Positions 60,960-64,000 of a DNA stretch of 64,000 nt are shown here, piece after piece. Origin of the DNA: Nitrosarchaeum sp. (GTDB lineage: Archaea > Thermoproteota > Nitrososphaeria > Nitrososphaerales > Nitrosopumilaceae). The notes under the pieces are model-generated. The model was not told the DNA's origin. It saw only the letters and a program-made list of their open reading frames with translations, and did not search any database. The DNA lies in the NCBI GenBank assembly GCA_002737445.1, contig NSIR01000002.1, forward strand, positions 286,663 to 350,662, in the 5' to 3' direction. Position numbers and translations under genes: made by a program. Within the stretch, counting starts at the first letter, position 1. The number at the start of each line of letters is the position of its first letter.

Positions 60960-61874
60960 ATGAAAGAAATAGGTAAAATTTGGATGAACGGTAAATTAGT
61001 TCCATTCAAAGATGCCAAAGTGCATGTATTAACTCATGCTTTACATTATTCAACGTCGATTTTTGAAGGAGTTAGATGTTACAATACACCTATGGGTTCG
61101 GCAATTTTTAGATTGGAAGAACATGTTGATCGATTTTTCAATTCAGCAAAATTATATTCAATGAAAATGCAATTTTCCAAAAAAGAAGTTACTGATGCAA
61201 TTATTAAAACTGTAAAAGCTAGTGGATTAAAAGAGTGCTACATTAGACCACTAGCATACTATGGTTATGGAACCATGGGACTTACACCAACTACAAACAA
61301 AGTTGATGTATCAATTGCATGTTGGGAGTGGAGTATGGGTGAAGGAAAAGCTGGAAAATTTTCTGGTGCAAAATGTAAAATTTCAAGCTGGATAAAAATC
61401 GATTCAAGATCTCAACCAATGCAGGCAAAAGCAGCATCAAACTATGGAAATGCAGCACTAGCAAGAGTAGAAGCACTTGAAAGTGGATATGATGAAGCAA
61501 TAATGTTAAATTTACATGGAAAAGTTGCAGAAGGTAGTGCAGAAAATATTTTTGTCATAAAAGATGAGATCATTCAAACACCACCATTATCAGCAGGAGG
61601 ACTAGAAGGAATTACTAGAGATAGTGTAATTCAAATCATTGAAGAGAACGGTGGATTTGTAATAGAAAGAGATCTAGAAAGAGGGGACTTGTATTCAGCA
61701 GATGAAATATTTATGACAGGAACTGCTGCAGAAGTAAAATCAGTTACACAAATTGATAAAGTGGTCATAGGAAATGCAAAAATTGGAAAAATTACTAAAG
61801 CATTACAGAAATCATTTTCAAATGTTGCAATGGGTAAAGATGAAAGATTTTTGCCATGGTTAACTTTTATTTAA
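60960..61874 (+). CDS. ilvE: Branched-chain amino acid aminotransferase, second paralogue
   Basis: The 304-residue protein is a canonical IlvE: HALHYSTSIFEGVRCY, the PLP Lys in QAKAASNYGNAALA, EGSAENIFVI and MTGTAAEVKSV. It is closer to typical archaeal and bacterial IlvE in the PLP-Lys region (QAKAASNY) than the copy at 8608 (QAKMGGNY). It is the better candidate for bulk Val/Leu/Ile transamination. It is transcribed alone. Confidence 0.93.
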   Translation: MKEIGKIWMNGKLVPFKDAKVHVLTHALHYSTSIFEGVRCYNTPMGSAIFRLEEHVDRFFNSAKLYSMKMQFSKKEVTDAIIKTVKASGLKECYIRPLAYYGYGTMGLTPTTNKVDVSIACWEWSMGEGKAGKFSGAKCKISSWIKIDSRSQPMQAKAASNYGNAALARVEALESGYDEAIMLNLHGKVAEGSAENIFVIKDEIIQTPPLSAGGLEGITRDSVIQIIEENGGFVIERDLERGDLYSADEIFMTGTAAEVKSVTQIDKVVIGNAKIGKITKALQKSFSNVAMGKDERFLPWLTFI

Positions 61875-61916
61875 TTTTACAAGAAGTTTTTTACCAACAG
61901 AAATAATACTACAAGT

Positions 61917-62078
61917 ATGGAATATTGTGCAACTGGAAATACGCAAGAAATTTGCTGGTTTTGTAGAAAAGGTCGCCATAAAGAATGTATGGTAGAGATT
62001 CCAATGGATGGTAAATCAGATGGTCCTCATGATTGTACATTTGATACAAAACTTGTTCCATGTAAATGTCAACATTAA
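61917..62078 (+). CDS. 53-residue Cys-rich protein
   Basis: An ATG at 61917 opens 53 codons beginning MEYCATGNTQEICWFCRKGR, with seven Cys and four His residues, including CWFC, HKEC, HDC and a terminal CKCQH. The spacing suggests one or two zinc sites. The codon choice and the flanking AT-rich DNA support a real gene. It lies 42 nt after ilvE and 38 nt before the methyltransferase. Function is unknown. Confidence 0.65.
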   Translation: MEYCATGNTQEICWFCRKGRHKECMVEIPMDGKSDGPHDCTFDTKLVPCKCQH

Positions 62079-62116
62079 ACAATTAATATCAAATACAACA
62101 TATATCAAAATATTTT

Positions 62117-62671
62117 ATGAATAATGATAAAGAATTTTGGGATAAATATGCAAATGAAAATGAATCTAAATTTAATGAAGAATTTGCAAAATTTGTTAGA
62201 GATTTAGTTGTGTCACTGCGATGTACAAGTGTATTAGAAATTGGATGTGGTACAGGAATTGATTTGAGGCTATTTCCAGATACGTTTGTTGTTCATGGAG
62301 TCGATTTAAATGATACAGCACTAGATATTGCAAAAACAAAATCACTTACATTTAATTTTAAAAAATCTTCAATTGTAGATTTACCTTTTAAAGATTCCTC
62401 GGTTGATTTTGTTTTTACTCATCAGTTATTGAATTATCTTGAGGATAGTGTTTTAGAAAAAGGTATTTCTGAAATGCATAGAGTTGCAGGAAAATATATT
62501 ATGAATTGTGAATTATATAACGAATTAGAAACACAAATCAATAGTAATTCAAAATTTCGAAATATGCAAAAAAGATGGCTTGATTACAAAGTCAAAATTG
62601 TAAGTAATGTAGATATGCATGAAGAAATTGATCCACAAAAATCCAGATTTACATTACTTCGAAAACTTTAG
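62117..62671 (+). CDS. SAM-dependent methyltransferase (class I)
   Basis: The 184-residue protein has the SAM-binding motif VLEIGCGTGIDLRLF, the acidic VHGVDLNDTAL motif II and VDFVFTHQLLNYLED. It is a small Rossmann methyltransferase with no visible substrate domain. The substrate is unknown. It may share a transcript with the Cys-rich protein. Confidence 0.85.
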   Translation: MNNDKEFWDKYANENESKFNEEFAKFVRDLVVSLRCTSVLEIGCGTGIDLRLFPDTFVVHGVDLNDTALDIAKTKSLTFNFKKSSIVDLPFKDSSVDFVFTHQLLNYLEDSVLEKGISEMHRVAGKYIMNCELYNELETQINSNSKFRNMQKRWLDYKVKIVSNVDMHEEIDPQKSRFTLLRKL

Positions 62672-62739
62672 AAAAAAATACCGTGTGAAATTCAAATTTA
62701 GAAAGATCTATAAGCTAACATAAACTAAAATTATTGAAT

Positions 62740-62820
62740 ATGACAAATAATTCTTGGTGGACAGGATTACCAAAAGAAATTGAAATTGATTTAGAAATGT
62801 TATCAGAATTAAAAAATTAA
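62740..62820 (+). CDS. 26-residue putative small protein
   Basis: An ATG at 62740 opens 26 codons beginning MTNNSWWTGLPKEIEIDLEM. A TATAAG word at about 62710 would put transcription start next to the ATG, giving a leaderless mRNA. The composition is protein-like, with two Trp and a Pro. There is no other support. Confidence 0.35.
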   Translation: MTNNSWWTGLPKEIEIDLEMLSELKN

Positions 62821-62857
62821 AATTTATTTTTAATTTAAAGTAAATTTATTAAAAAAG

Positions 62858-62931
62858 CGGGTCTAGTGGGATTTGGACCCACGACAACCGGATTAAGAGT
62901 CCGGTGCGCTACCTGGCTGCGCCATAGACCC
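62858..62931 (-). tRNA. tRNA-Lys (anticodon CTT) with C at T-loop position 55
   Basis: The 74-nt minus-strand cloverleaf has acceptor GGGTCTA/TAGACCC, D stem GCGC/GCGC and anticodon stem CCGGA/TCCGG with loop CTCTTAA. The T arm GTGGG/CCCAC carries loop TCCAAAT; nearly all tRNAs, including most others in this window, have TTC at its start. The discriminator is G. All stems are intact. Confidence 0.92.
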
Positions 62932-62990
62932 ATAAAAATAGCAAAACTTAGAGTTGTTATTAATCTTAAGATTGTAAAAGAAATGAAAAT

Positions 62991-63596
62991 TTAGTTTTTA
63001 GATTTTGCTTCAATTTCAGCATACTTTTCAAGTATTGCAGTAAGTACAGTTGAAACTGGAACATCATTCATTTTTTTCTTTTCAGCAAGTAACTTTTGAT
63101 ATGCATCTAGTGTAATGTAAACTGGAATTGAACCATTTCCTTCAAGCAATCCACGAACATTATAAAGTGCAGTTTCCATTCCTCTTTCTGCAGATTTTGC
63201 AAATTTTGCTTTATCCAAAATTGCTCCTAATGGACCAAATGGCATGGCATAATCTACAGACATTGTAACTTTGGTTAAATTATCACCTAATGATTTGAAT
63301 TCATTGGTGATTTTCCAATGCTTAAATGGTCCTCTAATTTGTTTTGCAGAAATTCTTTCATTTTTTATAAATTCAGTTGTTTCACAATCCCATTCCAATC
63401 GTTTACCATTAAAATCACCAATAATTCTAAATGTTGTTCCAACACCCATACCTTCCTTGATATCCATAGGAATTACAGTCATTCCCACAGTATCATTTTT
63501 AATTTGATCAGAAACATGTTCTGGTCTTGCAAAATAAGTAAATACATTTCCTACAGGTGTTTTAATATCAATGAATTTTGTTATTAAAGCCAACAT
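62991..63596 (-). CDS. SRPBCC/START-like domain protein with C-terminal helical extension
   Basis: The 201-residue protein has an SRPBCC (polyketide cyclase/START) fold in residues 1-145. It begins KFIDIKTPVGNVFTYFARPEHV and contains WKITNEFKSLGDNLTKVTMSVDY in the beta sheet. A C-terminal part follows with ITLDAYQKLLAEKKKMNDVPVST, resembling an antitoxin or RHH-like helical segment. Such folds bind hydrophobic ligands. The two-part structure is uncommon. Function is unknown. Confidence 0.75.
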   Translation of the reverse strand: MLALITKFIDIKTPVGNVFTYFARPEHVSDQIKNDTVGMTVIPMDIKEGMGVGTTFRIIGDFNGKRLEWDCETTEFIKNERISAKQIRGPFKHWKITNEFKSLGDNLTKVTMSVDYAMPFGPLGAILDKAKFAKSAERGMETALYNVRGLLEGNGSIPVYITLDAYQKLLAEKKKMNDVPVSTVLTAILEKYAEIEAKSKN

Positions 63597-63685
63597 TTCA
63601 GTCTCCTGTCAATAAGGATTTAAAGGTTTTCAGAAGTCACATGAAAATTGATTACTTCTATATTCATGCCAAGTAATATCAAATT

Positions 63686-64000
63686 ATGGGAGTAACAATT
63701 AGATCGGTAATTTTTATGCTTATAATAATATCAGCAATGATTCCTTTATTTTCTGATGCATATGCGCATTCGTTGTTTAATTCTGCTGAAGTGTTTTTTG
63801 GAGGATATAGAGTTCAAGTTGCAACATTGCCAGAATTTCCACAGATTGGAGAAAAATCACAGATTCTATTTAGAATTGGAGATAGTCAGTTTAATGAGGT
63901 GGATCAATTTACAATGGGTATTAGATTTTTTTATAACGATCAACAAATTGATGCAATAAATCCAGAATTACATAAGGGTAGTCATTACGAATTAGATTAT
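63686..64000 (+). CDS. Exported protein, N-terminal part (runs off window)
   Basis: An ATG at 63686 opens a frame that is still open at the window edge (105 codons). It begins MGVTIRSVIFMLIIISAMIP and reaches a likely signal-peptidase site after DAYAHS. The rest is beta-rich (VQVATLPEFPQIGEKSQILF). This looks like an Ig-like or cupredoxin-like exported protein, but too little is seen to name it. It lies divergent from the SRPBCC gene. Confidence 0.65.
   Translation, partial: MGVTIRSVIFMLIIISAMIPLFSDAYAHSLFNSAEVFFGGYRVQVATLPEFPQIGEKSQILFRIGDSQFNEVDQFTMGIRFFYNDQQIDAINPELHKGSHYELDY

Overview
The window is about 64 kb of AT-rich archaeal chromosome and fits a marine Nitrosopumilus-like ammonia-oxidising archaeon (Thaumarchaeota/Nitrososphaerota). 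Support for this: 4-hydroxybutyryl-CoA dehydratase lies beside an ADP-forming acyl-CoA synthetase, the diagnostic pair of the thaumarchaeal 3-hydroxypropionate/4-hydroxybutyrate cycle. Also present are archaeal MCM, GINS, RFC and Hel308, the L7Ae-S28e-L24e-Ndk-aIF5B operon, Alba, aIF6, Lsm, L37e, deoxyhypusine synthase and a chaperonin of the TCP-1/thermosome type. The window is gene-dense, with many 1-4 nt gene overlaps, short or leaderless 5' ends, seven intronless tRNA genes and no insertion sequence or CRISPR array.

Layout. 0-6 kb: end of argH, a MIP18-type Fe-S assembly factor, sdhABCD on the minus strand, a PadR regulator, an isocitrate-lyase-family enzyme and alba. 6-12 kb: ferredoxin-NADP reductase type flavoprotein, nucleotidyltransferase, a 21-residue Lys/Ala peptide gene, ilvE, and a surface-sugar set (Gfo/Idh oxidoreductase, Trm112-like, hexapeptide acetyltransferase, polyprenyl-phosphate sugar transferase). 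11-18 kb: replication cluster GINS-MCM-Hel308, divergent from RFC small subunit. 18-20 kb: two paralogous Sulfolobus-type zinc/dicluster ferredoxins, each with the same 14-bp palindrome at the same distance from its start. 20-31 kb: translation and nucleotide genes. 31-42 kb: cyclic amidohydrolase, a secreted sugar-dehydrogenase-like protein with a CFI-box C-terminus, zinc-ribbon proteins, thioredoxin, signal peptidase, and the two carbon-fixation enzymes. 42-45 kb: a tightly packed minus-strand unit, described below. 45-58 kb: a triple-repeat putative DNA-binding protein, TPR protein, sodium:solute symporter with an inverted decayed fragment beside it, an aberrant chaperonin with a His-rich tail, UspA, two deoxyhypusine-synthase paralogues, radical SAM, and a CcdA-YHS-thioredoxin-like unit. 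58-64 kb: glycosyltransferase, aspartate kinase followed by a GC-rich RNA-like element, a second ilvE, small Cys-rich protein, methyltransferase, SRPBCC protein and the start of an exported protein.

The most interesting region is 41.95-44.84 kb. A complete metal-dependent ureohydrolase (agmatinase/guanidinase superfamily) overlaps by 4 nt a protein whose residues 47-120 align almost without gaps to urease gamma subunit (UreA). That is followed 16 nt later by a short membrane protein carrying the HAxEPDHVxAV signature of NicO/UreH-type nickel transporters, then two small membrane proteins and an RNase HI-like protein. No urease alpha, beta or accessory gene is in the window. I infer a possible nickel-linked nitrogen-salvage module that joins a ureohydrolase with an orphan urease-gamma fold; I know of no description of it. 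Other second-look items are two RNA-like elements with alternative pairing (about 22.0 and 60.5 kb), complementary ligand losses in the twin ferredoxins, the chaperonin paralogue lacking a catalytic Asp, a 67/70-nt inverted copy of the symporter 3' end, and a tRNA-Lys with C at T-loop position 55.
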